Below are positions 30,663 through 60,900 of a stretch of DNA of 64,000 bases, in pieces. The stretch is from Tridacna crocea (taxonomy: Eukaryota > Mollusca > Bivalvia > Cardiida > Cardiidae). The notes under the pieces are model-generated. The model was not told the origin of the DNA. It did no database searches and saw nothing but the letters and a program-made list of their open reading frames with translations. The stretch spans positions 29,278,427 through 29,342,426 of the forward strand of contig OX031065.1 in NCBI GenBank assembly GCA_943736015.1. The letters are read 5' to 3'. Position numbers and translations under genes: made by a program. The stretch's first letter is position 1. Each line of letters starts with the position of its first letter.

Positions 30663-32165
30663 TAGCTCACATGAGCACAACGTGCTCAAGGGGAGCTTTT
30701 AGGATCACCTGGTGTCCGTCGTGTGTCGTCAACATTTCCTTAAACATCAGCTCCTCCTAAACGGCAGGGCCAATTTGGACCATACATGGCAGGATTGTTC
30801 CTTGGGAGGTCCTCTTTAAAAACTATTCACAGAATTTGATTCCATCAAAAACTCTGGTTGCCATGGCAACCAAATAGAATTTTCTTGGAAATTCTTTAAA
30901 AATCTTCTCCTCTGATACTGCTGGTCAAATTCTGAAATAATTTCACAGAGATGTTCCTTAGTTGACCCTTTCAAAACTTGTTCTTGAAATTTTGATCCAT
31001 CAAGAAACATGGCTCTAGTAAATGGGGGCTACTTGCACTATATGGCCATGAAGAAATTCTTAAGAATTCTTCTCTGAAACAGCTGTCAGATTGTGAAATA
31101 ATTTCACAGAGATGTTCTTTGGGTGACCCTTTCAAAATTTGTTTTGCAAAATTTTCATCCATCAAGAAACATGGCTCTGGTGAATGGGGGTTATTTGCAC
31201 TATAGGGAAATGAAGAAATTCTTAAAAATTCTTCTTCTCTGAAACCGCTGGTCAGATTGTGAAATAATTTCACAGAGATGTTCCTTGGAAGACACTTTTC
31301 AAAAGTTGTCCGCAAAATTTTTATTCGTCAAGACCCATGGCTCTGGTAAATGGGGGCTACTTGCACTATATGGCCATGAAGAAAAATTCGTAAAAATTCT
31401 TCTTCTCTGAAAGGGCTGATCAGATTTTGAAATAATTTCACAGAAATATTCCTTTGGTGACCTTTTCAAAAAATGTTTGCGAAATTTTGATCTGTCAAGA
31501 AACATGGCTCTGGTGCATGGGAGCTACTTGCACTATATGGCCATCAAGAAATTCTTTAAAATTCTTCTTCTCTGAAAGGGCTGATCAGATTTTGAAATAA
31601 TTTCACAGAAATATTCCTTTGGTGACCTTTTCAAAAAATGTTTGCGAAATTTTGATCTGTCAAGAAACATGGCTCTGGTGCATGGGAGCTACTTGCACTA
31701 TATGGCCATGAAGAAAAATTCGTAAAAATTCTTCTTCTCTGAAAGGGCTGATCAGATTTTGAAATAATTTCACAGAAATATTCCTTTGGTGACCTTTTCA
31801 AAAAATGTTTGCGAAATTTTGATCTGTCAAGAAACATGGCTCTGGTGCATGGGAGCTACTTGCACTATATGGCCATCAAGAAATTCTTTAAAATTCTTTT
31901 TCTCTGAAACGGCTGGTCAGATTTTGAAATAATTTCATAGAAATGTTTCTTGGCTGATATTTTTCAGAAATTGTTTTAGAAATTTTGATCGGACAAGAAA
32001 CATGGCTCGGACAGCTGTACATAAGCTATTTACACTATACAGACATGAAGAAATTCTAAAAAAATTCTTCTTCTCTGAAATGGGTGATCAGATTTTGAAA
32101 AAAGTACCTATGGTTCTCTCAAAAATTCAGGTGAGCAATCCAGGGCCATCTTGGCCCTTTTGTTT
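30663..32165 (+). repeat. Capped array of ~160-bp units
   Basis: Head AGCTCACATGAGCACAACGT; tail AGGTGAGCAATCCAGGGCCA...GGCCCTTTTGTTT. Core units 'CTTCTTCTCTGAAACNGCTG / TTTGAAATAATTTCACAGA / GGGAGCTACTTGCACTATAT'. Units beginning at about 31424, 31580 and 31748 are almost identical, so part of the array duplicated recently. A perfect GTTGCCATGGCAAC lies at 30857-30870. Confidence 0.85.
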
Positions 32166-32500
32166 ATATGAAACATGGGCTGATGGCAAGAGTTATATTG
32201 AACTGTCAAGGTATACATCTTTTAATTTTGAAAAATTTAAGTACCAAAAGACTTAGCGTAGCCTAATATGTACTAGCATACCACAAACTAACGGTCATGT
32301 GGAGGGATAGGGCTTTATATAAAAAATTATGTCAAAGATGGTGTCACAGTGGTAAATTATCACTCTGATACCATAATTTGGCTTAAACTAGGCAAGACTT
32401 TCTTCAACTTTAAGGATGATGTATACCTATCAGGAACTTATATAATTATGTGTTAATGGTTCAGCAATATTATGATGTTTATAATGTTGATCTATTTGAG

Positions 32501-32731
32501 TTAACCCATTACCAAACGACAAAATTTTAGACTGGTCCAAATTGAAAGCATTTGCAGATGACAAAAAAAAAAAGTGACGGAAAATTTAAAATTTGTTTTC
32601 TGAAGGGTAGAAAACATTGTGGGAAAAGGAGAAAATGCTGGTTACCAGCATTTTCTCCTTTTCCCACAATGTTTTCTAAAGGCTTCATTCCGAGGGGCGT
32701 CAAAAGTAGGGATTGTGTGGTAATGGGTTAA
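32501..32731 (-). mobile_element. TTAA hairpin MITE, family A
   Basis: A clean copy: perfect stem and TTAA at both ends, with only small A-run expansions. Confidence 0.92.
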
Positions 32732-32999
32732 TTGAGAATAATATTTTTGATTATTAAAACTTGGTTTCTGTATACATATGTGGTGGTTTAAATGGTAGAG
32801 TAGAATCCAGACATGATTTCATTCATTTTGATTGTATAAATGGTTTTAATGATTTTATTGACACAGACGACTTTATACCTGACTGCTCCTCAGCACAGTG
32901 CAGGCTGACCTGGGTTGATACTTCTTGCAAACATATTAAGCCCCCTTTTCATAGAGCACAGCTCATATATTGTGGATGTATAACTCTATAATGTAAGCA

Positions 33000-33260
33000 A
33001 CAAAATGAAAGTAACTGAAAATTTATAAATTTATTTTGTGAAGGGTAGAAAATATTGTTTTCTAAAGGCTTCTCTCTCTTGGTCGTCAAAAATAGGGATT
33101 GTGTGGTAATGGGTTAATTGTTATCTGCAAGTGCTTCGAATTATGTTGAATCTAAAATTTTGTCATTTGGTAAAGAATGGGAAAAGGAGAATATACTGGT
33201 TACTAATATTTTCCCTTATTCACTCAAAATTTTCAATGGGATTGTGTGGTAAAGGGTTAA
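33000..33260 (-). mobile_element. Stem-less family A copy and rearranged neighbour
   Basis: 33000-33118 keeps both flanks (GAAGGGTAGAAAATATTG, then TTTTCTAAAGGCTTC), but the palindrome between them is gone. 33119-33260 is a second, scrambled copy with a weak stem. Confidence 0.75.
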
Positions 33261-33434
33261 TTTATTACCCATTTCAAATCATTTTTTTGTCTTAAAGAAA
33301 ATAACTTAACAAAAGGATACAGAAGGTATAATACATGTTTCTTGAAAATATTTATGGTAAAAAGTGTTTCATTTTACTCAACACCATAATTTTTGGACGG
33401 GTGATATAAAAGAAAACGGAAATGCTTTGTGACT

Positions 33435-33657
33435 TTAACTCATTACCAAACAACATATTTTAGGCTTGTCCAAATCAAAAGCATTTACAGACGACAAAAT
33501 AGAAATGAAAATTTGAAATGTTTTTTGTTAAGAGTCAAAAACATTGTGAAAAAAGGAGAAAATGCTGGTTACCAGCATTTTCTCCTTTTCCCACAATGTT
33601 TTATGAAGGCTTCTTACTCAGGGTTGTCAAAGTAGGGATTATGTGGTAATGGATTAA
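33435..33657 (-). mobile_element. TTAA hairpin MITE, family A
   Basis: Complete, both TTAA ends; stem good except for GTGAAAAAAGG at the left base. Confidence 0.88.
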
Positions 33658-33743
33658 AAGTTTTCCTGATGGTTCCAAGAGGTACTTTAGTCAATGGTGA
33701 ATACTATTCCAAGGTCATCAAATCCAGTCTGACGAAAGCTTAT

Positions 33744-33870
33744 TTAAACCATTACCACACAATCCCTACTTTTGACGCCCCAGAGAAAGAAACCTTCACA
33801 AAACAAATTTCAGTTTTTCAGTCACTTTTATTTTGTCGTCTGCAAATGCTTCTGATTTGGACAAGTCTAA
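33744..33870 (+). mobile_element. Stem-less family A copy
   Basis: CACACAATCCCTACTTTTGA and GAGAAAGAAACCTTCA run directly into CAAAACAAATTTCAGTTTTT; the palindrome and its base are deleted. The right end is truncated. Confidence 0.75.
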
Positions 33871-34289
33871 CTTGGGGGTATATTTTGCAATATGCTAGTA
33901 CATATTAGGCTACACTTGTGCAAGAAGCTCTTCACATAGTAGCAACATAGGGACGCTGGCATACTGGTCTTATAGTCCAGATTTTGCCCCATTGGTTTGG
34001 GCTATATCAAACTTTTAAGAATTCTCTTCATGGAAGTAATAGCATGGCTTAGCTAGTCACTTGACAGGCTTGTGCATGTGTTCAGTGAATCGGAATCATG
34101 GATGAAGAAGTCCATTGAATTGGGGGAGTTAGTGATACCAAGTGAATGTGCCAAATTTTGGTCTACATGTCATTCTTTGTCAGACTCTTGTGAGATGTAA
34201 ATATCAAGCTATGTCTGTGTTATAAAAAATATTGATTATATTTTTAAGAGAAAATAAATTCTAAGACAGCAAAACATACAGATTGTTGT

Positions 34290-34930
34290 GTTTAGCTCAC
34301 CTGGGCACAAAATGTGGAAGGTGAGCTTCCGTGATCTTGCTTTGTCAGTCATGCATCATCCGTTGTCAACTTTTACCTTGTGTGAGGCCACATTTTTTGT
34401 TTGATACATGTACTTGTGAAATTTAGAATATTTTTCTTCATGATATCTCGTATGAAGTTTGAAAATGGGTCATATTTGGTTTAAATCTAGGTTACTAGGT
34501 CAAGCCGAAGAAAAACCTTGTGAGGCTACATTTGAGTTCGGTACGCTTGAAAGTTATTCAGAAGGTTTGTCTTAACCCTTTACTCCATAGATACTCATTT
34601 TTAAGCATTGCTTGTGGGAGCCTTTTGAAAACATTGTGGCAAAAGGTGAAATTGCTCATCACGAGCAATTTCACCTTTTGTCACAATGTTTTCTATGCTA
34701 TCAGAAGGTCTCATATGCACATAAGAAACTGTTAAATCCTTGCTGTTATTAAGGGTCAATTAGAGAGAGAAATGCCTTATGAGGTAAAGGGTTAATGATA
34801 ACTTGAATGAGTGAAAAATTTTGTGTATGCTCTAGAGGCCAAATTTACAGTCCAGTAGTCTTGAAAGTTTGTCAGAATGTTGGTCTTATGATTCTTGAAG
34901 CTTGAAAAGATAGTTCCATTGTATACAGGT
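34290..34930 (+). repeat. Capped GGTCA array with an inserted family B MITE
   Basis: Head AGCTCACCTGGGCACAAAAT; monomers GAGGCCACATTTTTTGTTTG and TCTAGGTTACTAGGTCAAG. The B element 34572-34795 lies inside; sequence after it (GCTCTAGAGGCCAAATTTAC) continues the monomer. Confidence 0.7.
34572..34795 (+). mobile_element. TTAA hairpin MITE, family B
   Basis: Plus orientation: TTAACCCTTTACTCCATAGA start, GCCTTATGAGGTAAAGGGTTAA-type end. Stem GGCAAAAGGTGAAATTGCTC and mirror. Confidence 0.88.
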
Positions 34931-35032
34931 AAATTCATCACCTATAATGAATCCGGAATCATGTTTCCTTTGTCTACTTTATTATGTTACACATGAAGCA
35001 GTTAAACAGTAACAAAACATGTTTTCCTCAGT

Positions 35033-35640
35033 TTGACAATAATCTTGTCATTTAGCCCATTGCAGAGATGTATGGTGAGAGTAACGAACGACAACTCTGC
35101 TCGGAGATTGGACAACACTATCAACACAACATCCAAAATGGCGGCTTCGATCAAGATTAACATCAAGATTATGCGTTGTCTGCGCATGTCATATTCTTCG
35201 AAGATTCGACTGTCTTATATGACGCATCACTACTAGCCCCGAAAGCGGGCTGACTGTAAATATTACGCTCTATAAAGTAGCAATGTTGAAAATAGCTTTT
35301 ACGTATCAATACGTTTGAGGAGAAATGAGACCTGCTTTAGCAGCAGATTTCTCTAAACTGGTGATCATAGTTGAGTGAATTGCAAGAGGTAGCGTTTTAT
35401 TGGGTAAACCTTTTTTTGTTTTAAATTCAAAGTAACGGTTGTCGCGTAGGAAAGTGGTTCGGTTCTGTACCCAGGATGCCCATATCAGATAGATGAGTAT
35501 TTATAGAATGCCATCTAGCGGGAGATAATGCAAGATTATGCGCCAATCTGCACGTTTTAGCGTGTATTACCAAGATTTTGGTGACGCCAGTTTCCAATGA
35601 CGGCAGTTTTCATTGAATTGCGGCACTCGGGAGGGAAATT
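35033..35640. repeat. TCTAGCGGGAGATAAT repeat, copy 1
   Basis: Shares long blocks with 39890-40420: GCGCATGTCATATTCTTCGA, GCCCCGAAAGCGGGCTGACT, GAGGAGAAATGAGACCTGCT, AATGCCATCTAGCGGGAGAT. A fragment also occurs at 15118-15200. Confidence 0.7.
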
Positions 35641-35814
35641 CTAATTTGTCAGCGTACATCACTTTCTTTCAAACCAAAAAAAAGGTAAAATTCGCTTAAC
35701 AAAGGTTGGACCAGTATAACTTTGCTGCAGTGTAATAAAATCTTTGCACGGTCAGGTGACAGGGGACTTTGAAACTTGTTTACGGCTGTAGGGAATCATG
35801 TCGCCCCGAGCCAC

Positions 35815-36060
35815 ACAGGCTAGGGACGACACGATTCACCACAGCCGTAAACAAGTTTCCAAGTCTTCTTTTGGTTCAGGGCGGCATGATTCACCACAGC
35901 CGTGTACAAGTTTCAAAGTCGTCTTTGGTTCGGGGCGACAAGATTCACCACAGCCGAGACCAAGTTTCGAAGTCGCCTGCCACCTGACTTTCGGCTTGGG
36001 GCGACATAATTCACCACAGCCGTGAACAAGTTTGCAAGTCCCCTCACTCCCCTGCCACCT
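35815..36060 (+). repeat. Four-unit ~55-bp tandem repeat
   Basis: ATTCACCACAGCCGTNNACA begins units at 35834, 35889, 35943 and 36009. Each unit ends 'TTCGGGGCGACA'. Its open frames in two phases are a product of the repeat. Confidence 0.8.
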
Positions 36061-36179
36061 GTACGTAAAATTTACAATGTTTCAGGAGTCATATTTCCTG
36101 TCCTTGTATCATGAAACTTGGTAAGAATGCTTTTTTGGTTAGGATCATTTTTACATTGGCTCTAAATTATTTTCGTCTA

Positions 36180-36222
36180 CGGAACATTGGCTCAGTTTGA
36201 AGATCCAGGGCCATGATGGTCC
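36180..36222 (+). repeat. Orphan tail of a capped element
   Basis: CCAGGGCCATGATGGTCCTT-TTGTTT without a matching head nearby. Confidence 0.45.
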
Positions 36223-36289
36223 TTTTGTTTGTAGAACACCCTAAGGATATACAAATGTGTAAAGTGTACCCCATGATGGTGGAAAATAA

Positions 36290-36464
36290 ATAATAATTCC
36301 TTAGACAACAAAAATTTTGACCTGTCCAAAATAAAAGCATTTGCAGTTGACAGTTTCAGTGCAACTGCTGGTTGCGAGCATTTTCTCCTTTTTTCCACAT
36401 TGTTTTTCAAGCTTCTCCCAGGCTCATTAAACCCCGGGATTGTGTGGTAGCCTAAAGGATTAAT
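36290..36464 (-). mobile_element. Family A, internally deleted
   Basis: Left flank TTTGACCTGTCCAAAATA; most of the left stem arm is missing; right end GGGATTGTGTGG...GGATTAA. Confidence 0.65.
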
Positions 36465-36569
36465 TCTTGATTTACTGAATAAGTAAAACTTTTAAGCTGA
36501 TGGTAAAGCCCAAATTTTGCTTTTTCATCTTGACTCTTTTCTTCCGTGAAAAAAGAAAAAATTCTTATA

Positions 36570-36640
36570 GGACAATGTAGATCCAAGATCAGATTGCACT
36601 TTCTGCGCAGCTTGATCTTGGATCTACACCGTCTGCAGGT
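36570..36640. repeat. Short inverted repeat GTAGATCCAAGATCA
   Basis: GTAGATCCAAGATCA, about 30 bp, then TGATCTTGGATCTAC. Related words at 22400-22465 and 36755-36810. Confidence 0.5.
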
Positions 36641-36904
36641 CTTTGGATTGTGTTTAATGGTTTATGGGTAATGATAAAGGAGACAGTTCGCTTATTTAAC
36701 CCTGGTCAGTACTATAGAAGGCAACAGAACAGGAGCATTTGTTAACAGAGCAGTTCAAGATCAGACTGCACAGAACGTGAAGTCATATTTCAGATCTAGA
36801 CATACGGTCTAATTACATGTATTTGCATAAACCCTAAAGACATCATTCATTGTTTTAATAAATTATACTTTAAACTGCCGATAGTGCACGAGTTGATATA
36901 TTTC

Positions 36905-37095
36905 AGAGTTCCAGATAAGAGGGAGTGATGGTATTCTAAACTCGTTAATTTTCTTTGAAACCCAAAGTTGTGGGTACTCATTAGAATCGTCTCGATGAGA
37001 CGATTCTAATGAATACCCATAACATAGGGTTTAGGGGAGAATAATTAATATCTTCAATTTTGAAATCAAAATCACTCCCTCTATCTGGAGCTCTC
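36905..37095. mobile_element. Family D MITE, copy 2
   Basis: AGAGTTCCAGATAAG / CTATCTGGAGCTCT ends; central palindrome CATTAGAATCGTCTCGATGA and mirror; CCCATAACATAGGGTTTAGG. Confidence 0.8.
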
Positions 37096-37668
37096 ATTAT
37101 TTGGCACAAAAAATAATGTGAACATACGGCCCAAACTACCGGAGGTAGAAATGTATTCTTAGTAGTCTGATCTTAATTCACACTACCCGACAAAGCAACT
37201 GTACGCTAGGCTACAGTACGAGGTGTAATCAGTTCGTCTTTAGAATATTTCAAGTAACATAATCGATCATTACGTGATACTTTTCTGGTTTTGTCTCCAG
37301 TCAAAAACCTTAATAAATATTGAATTTGCTGGCTGATTGAGAGATCAATAAAATAATCTATCGATTGATTGATTGATTGGTGATGAGCTCAAACTGATAT
37401 ATAGATCTTTTTAACTGATTGTTAAATTAACTGATAAATCGATATATTGATTTACATCTTAATATTGGGCATTGTCTTAGCTTTACCTGTCATGTCTAAA
37501 TATGAAAGAATAAGAAAAAGTTTATTGACAATAGAATTATAAACGAGAACGTAGATAAAGCAGCAAAACAATACAATATACTTTATGGTATGACTGACGA
37601 TCAAATATTCGGTAACAATCGGTGAACTCCGCTCTGCCGATTGTGACGTTATGGTATACATGTTGACC

Positions 37669-37683
37669 GTTGCTACGAACAAC
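37669..37683 (+). promoter_or_regulatory. Imperfect X-box-like site upstream of gene 2
   Basis: GTTGCT-ACG-AACAAC, 133 bp before the ATG. It matches the RFX X-box pattern GTNRCC(0-3 N)RGYAAC with about two mismatches. RFX sites at this distance are usual in ciliary gene promoters. This is suggestive only. Confidence 0.22.
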
Positions 37684-37776
37684 GTTTATTTAGCAGACGT
37701 CCCGTATATTGGGTAGAGTTTTAACAATCGTACTGCAGTGGCAAGGGATTTAAATTGGCTGGGATAATAAATTTAA

Positions 37777-56858
<19,082 letters not shown>

Positions 56859-57097
56859 ACATCTTTTGATCAGAGAGAAAAAGAAAACCATCAAATTATC
56901 TTACTTTTTGTATATTTGTTACTCAATTTGGGCCCATTTTTGGCCTATTTATTTTACATGCAGAATGTTTTCATATTACATAGAATGCTTTGAAATAGTT
57001 ATAAGTTGTTCTCTTTTTCATCATTGGTGGTTCACATATTTTCACATTTCTTCACATTTATGTGATGTCTAAAAATAGATAAAAAAGGTTATAGCAA

Positions 57098-57103
57098 TTA
57101 AAC
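57098..57103 (+). promoter_or_regulatory. Possible poly(A) signal of gene 2
   Basis: ATTAAA, 240 bp after the gene 2 stop codon, after T-rich sequence. Variant signal; weak evidence. Confidence 0.25.
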
Positions 57104-57135
57104 TCATTAACAGGAGACTTTTGATTTTAATTGCC

Positions 57136-57362
57136 ATTAAATTTTTACCACACAACAAAATTATAGACTGGCTGAAATTTAAAGCACTTGCAGGTGACAA
57201 AATGAATGTGACAGAAAAACTGAAATTTGGTTTGGGAAGGGTAGAAAATCCTGTGGGGAAAGGAAAAAATGCTGCTTACCAGCATTTTGTCATTTTCCCA
57301 CATTGTTTTCAAAAGCTTTCTTCTTCAGGGTTGTCAAAGGTCAGGATTGTGTGGTTATGAGG
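57136..57362 (-). mobile_element. Family A, diverged
   Basis: TTTTTACCACACAACAAAAT, tip CTGCTTACCAGC, right end GTGTGGTTATGAGG without TTAA. Confidence 0.7.
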
Positions 57363-57437
57363 TATGAGGATATGGTTCTTACTTTAAGAGAACCTTAATA
57401 TTTGGTATATATCTTCGTTGTAGATCTTTACTGCTTA

Positions 57438-57480
57438 GTACTCAGGTGAGCGATATAGGACCATCATGGTCCTCTTGTCT
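57438..57480 (+). repeat. Orphan tail of a capped element
   Basis: ACTCAGGTGAGCGATATAGG, then ACCATCATGGTCCTCTTG; same form as the tail at 13241-13277. Confidence 0.55.
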
Positions 57481-57584
57481 TTTGTATCTATGCACACTTT
57501 CTCTTTGGAATTAAAAGCATATGCAGATGGCTATTACTTAGTACATAATAGAATACATGTTAGCTACGAGTATAAAGATCTTTT

Positions 57585-58145
57585 ATTTACAAGATGGAAA
57601 ACATTGTGGGAATAGGAGAAAATGCTGGTTACCACTGTGTTTTCCATGACCATTTTCTTCTTGTCATAAAAAACCTGGAATTGTTTGGTAAAAGGTAAAG
57701 GTGGACGAAAATTGTATTGTTTCAGTATTCACCATGTAGTATTAGAAAGTTTTTCAGAAAAAAAATGTGAGGTGAAAAACATTGTGGGAAAAGGAGAAAA
57801 TGCTGGTAACCAGAATTTTCTCCTTTTTCTACATATTTTTTTCCAACCCAGCCTTTTTCGTCTGGGCCATAAAAACACTGAAATTATTTGGTACAGGGTA
57901 AAGATGGACAAGATTTTACTGTTTCAGTATTCACCGTATAGTATTAGAAAGTTTTTCACAAAAATATAAGGTGGAAAACATTGTGGGAAAAGGTTACCAG
58001 CATTTTCTCCTTTTCCCACAATGTTTTCCATGGGCCATTTTCTTCTGTATTATAAAAAACTGAAATTGTTTGGTATAGGGAAAAGATGGATGAGATTTAA
58101 GTGTGTCAGTATTCACCATATAGTATTAGAAAGTTTTTCACGAAA
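57585..58145 (+). repeat. Hairpin element turned into a ~190-bp tandem array
   Basis: Three units each contain a GGAAAACATTGTGGGA...stem, 'CCATTTTCTTCT', 'AAAAACNTGNAATTNTTTGG' and 'CAGTATTCACCNTNTAGTAT'. Stem 1 lacks its right arm, stem 2 is whole, and stem 3 lacks part of its left arm (GGGAAAAGGTTACCAGC). Confidence 0.75.
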
Positions 58146-58167
58146 TATTTTCATGACTGTATGTATC

Positions 58168-58400
58168 GACCCTTTCCCAAACAATCCCTGGTTTTTACGA
58201 CCCTGAGATAGAAGCCTTGTGAAAACATTGTGGGAAAAGGAGAAAATGCTGGTAACCAGCATTTTCTCCTTTTCCTACAATGTTTTCTACCATACTAAAA
58301 ATAAATTTCAATTTTTGAGTTACCGGTATGTTTATTTTGTCGTCTGCAAGTGCTTTCAATTTGGACCAGTCTAAAACTTTGTCGTTTGGTAAAGAGTTAA
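58168..58400 (+). mobile_element. TTAA hairpin MITE, family A
   Basis: Perfect tip; left TTAA mutated; a GTTACCGGTATG insertion in the right arm; right GAGTTAA. Confidence 0.88.
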
Positions 58401-58707
58401 TAATTGAGTGGCGTTCTGTGCAAAGGGGGTATGATGCATTATACCGAGTAAGTCATCACAGAATTACGGATCTATTATTTCTATTTTGCCTCACTGCTAA
58501 CTGAATCATGAAGTAGAATGGCCCTTGGACATGCAGAAAATTTATAAATAGAAAAAAAGGTTTAACCTGTGTCAATGCACATGGTTTGCACAGGCTGGTA
58601 TTGGTCATTACTCTTAGCAGATGCATTAGACCCCCTTTTCACAGATCATGGCTCATAATGTTTGTTTGAGATACTATGTGAAATACATGTATCAGTATTA
58701 TTTAAAT

Positions 58708-58936
58708 TTCAACCTTTTACCACAGACTGATGACTTTCAACACCCCTGAATGAGAAAGCTTTTAAAAACATTTTGGAAAAGGGGAAAATGCAGGTAACAA
58801 GCATTTTCTCCTTTTCCCACAATGTTTTCTATCCTGCTGGAAACAAATTTCTATTTTTGAGTGACATTTATTTTGTAGTCTGCAAGTGCTTTCAATTTGG
58901 ACCAGTCATAAATTTTGTTGTTTGGTAAAGAGTTGA
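58708..58936 (+). mobile_element. Family A, diverged stem
   Basis: GGGGAAAATGCAGGTAACAAGC tip; ends GAGTTGA. Confidence 0.78.
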
Positions 58937-59053
58937 ATCTTATCATACATGGCTACTTAGACTTCACCAATTTTTTTTTTAACAATCTTAGCGCCATAGG
59001 CCGAAACAAAGACAGCTGTGGATGACAAAGAAATAGTTCAGAATCTGCTGTCT

Positions 59054-59247
59054 GGGCTCATATTCATCAACCATTCTTTAAAATATTCTTAGTCTTATTC
59101 TCCAAGCATTTCTAAATTTGTAGGTAACACAACTTCTGATTGGCTAAATTTTAGCCAATCAGAAGTTGTGTTACTTACCAATATAGAAAACTCTGGAGAA
59201 TAAGACAAAGAACATTGGTAATTAAGAATGTTTGGTGAATATCAGCC
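59054..59247. mobile_element. Family E MITE, copy 3
   Basis: GGGCTCATATTCATCAACCA to TTTGGTGAATATCAGCC; inner mirror ACTTCTGATTGGCTAAA / TTTTAGCCAATCAGAAGT. Confidence 0.78.
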
Positions 59248-59323
59248 TTGATCTTTGATTCATATAATCCACTTGGTTGTTCAAGCATATCAGATTCAAT
59301 TATCTAAGTTTTCAGTGGAACGC

Positions 59324-59552
59324 TTAACCCTTTCCCAAACAATCCCTGGTTTTTACGGGTGAGGAATAGAAGCCTTTTGAAAACATTGTGGGAAAAGGAG
59401 AAAATGCTGGTAACCAGCATTTTCTCCTTTTCCCACAATGTTTTCTACTCTATCATATAGAAAAATAATCTTTTTAGCAACTATTAATTTGTCATATGCA
59501 AAATGCTTTCAATTTGGTCTGGTCCAAAAATTGCCGTTTGGGAAAGGGTTAA
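59324..59552 (+). mobile_element. TTAA hairpin MITE, family A
   Basis: Perfect stem and tip; TTAA at both ends (TTTCCCAAAC subtype). Confidence 0.92.
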
Positions 59553-59673
59553 GCCTTCGAAAGAGTTAGGTACATTTATGGTTTATATTCGAATTTTGAA
59601 TAGTCAAGGTTTAGCCATGCTCAATTCCTTTGTCATTGAATTTTGTTTAAATACATTGCCACCTAACCAAGTC

Positions 59674-59863
59674 AGAGCTCCAGATAGACGAAGTGATTTT
59701 GATTTCAAACCTGAAAAATATTAATTATTCTCAACTAAGCCCTATCTTGTGGGTACTCATTAGAATTGTCTTGATGAGACGATTCTAATGAGTACCCACA
59801 ACATAGGGTTTGGAAGAGAAATAATGGATTTAGAATACCATCATTCCTTCTTATCTGGATTTC
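59674..59863. mobile_element. Family D MITE, copy 4
   Basis: AGAGCTCCAGATAGACG to CTTATCTGGATTTCT; central CATTAGAATTGTCTTGATGA / mirror, GAGTACCCACAACATAGGGT. Confidence 0.82.
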
Positions 59864-60640
59864 TGCCAAGTGTTTTTTGCCTTGCTGCAAAGAAAACAAA
59901 TCCATATGGCTAGATCTAATGCTTTGTATAAGGCAAAGACTAAATATAGTTTTACAGATTGGCCCTGTGTAAATATCTTTTTTCATGAAGACAAAAATAT
60001 TCACTGCTCTACTTTCAAGCTCTTTGTAGTCAAGTATTGAATGATGTTAATGAAGGCACTCTCACGATTCACTCCCATTTTGAAAGGATATACTTTATAT
60101 ATCATGCATAAGTTTCTGCATAATTATACATATTACACATTGTCAGTATTACTTGTATCTAAATATTTATTGAATTTCATCCAAATGATATGCTTTTACC
60201 AGTGCATATATACATGTATATTTAAGAAAAGAACAGAATAGAATAAACTAGAGCTGTCACTGAATGTGAATTAATACCCCGACCAGTGCTTTGATTTTGT
60301 ACACAGAGGAATACACATACAGACAGGCCGATCCCAGTAAACCCCCATAAACATTCGTTTTGCAGGGATATAATCATATGTGAACCCTTCTCCAACGATC
60401 ACGTCTTTATAACCAAAGGAAGAGAGGTTTTTAAAGCAATGTTGATCACAGAGAAAGTAATGGCTTTTTCTAGTACAAAATTGATACAGTGAGCAGGACA
60501 TTTCGACAACACGATCTTTCAGTAAAAATAGCTTTTTTGTGAAGAAATCATCTGGTATTTTCTAACACTCTTGAACGTTTCTTGATCACAAAGAAAACAA
60601 CTGATATTGGATGATATTGTTGATTTTTGTTTTGGAACAG
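59864..60640. other. Intergenic stretch, nothing recognised
   Basis: AT-rich, no clear repeat or exon by eye. Confidence 0.4.
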
Positions 60641-60649
60641 TTTTTGTTT

Positions 60650-60900
60650 GTTAAACACAATCCTGAGTTTAAAAGAACCTGAGAAAGAAGCTCTTCAAAA
60701 ACATCATCTGTTATACATAATCTCAAGTTTAAACAACCCTGACAAAAAAGCCCTTTGAAAAGACTGTGGGAAAAGGACAAAATGCTGGTAACCAGCATTT
60801 TCTTCTTTTTGCCCAATCACATTATATGAGCCATGTTTCATTTGTATCTGCAGATGCTTTCAAGTTGGACATACCTAAAATTTTTTTGTGTGGTAAAGAG
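60650..60900 (+). mobile_element. Family A, old, with duplicated left end
   Basis: The left flank (ACACAATCCTGAGTTTAA, CCTGAGAAAGAAGC) occurs twice before one stem with tip CTGGTAACCAGC. Right end GTGTGGTAAAGAGC. Confidence 0.65.

Noticed and set aside
35769-36025. Overlapping repetitive ORFs (SPQPxxSFxVxxGSGR type)
   Set aside because: Two frames are open at once over a 55-bp tandem repeat; length not divisible by three breaks periodicity.
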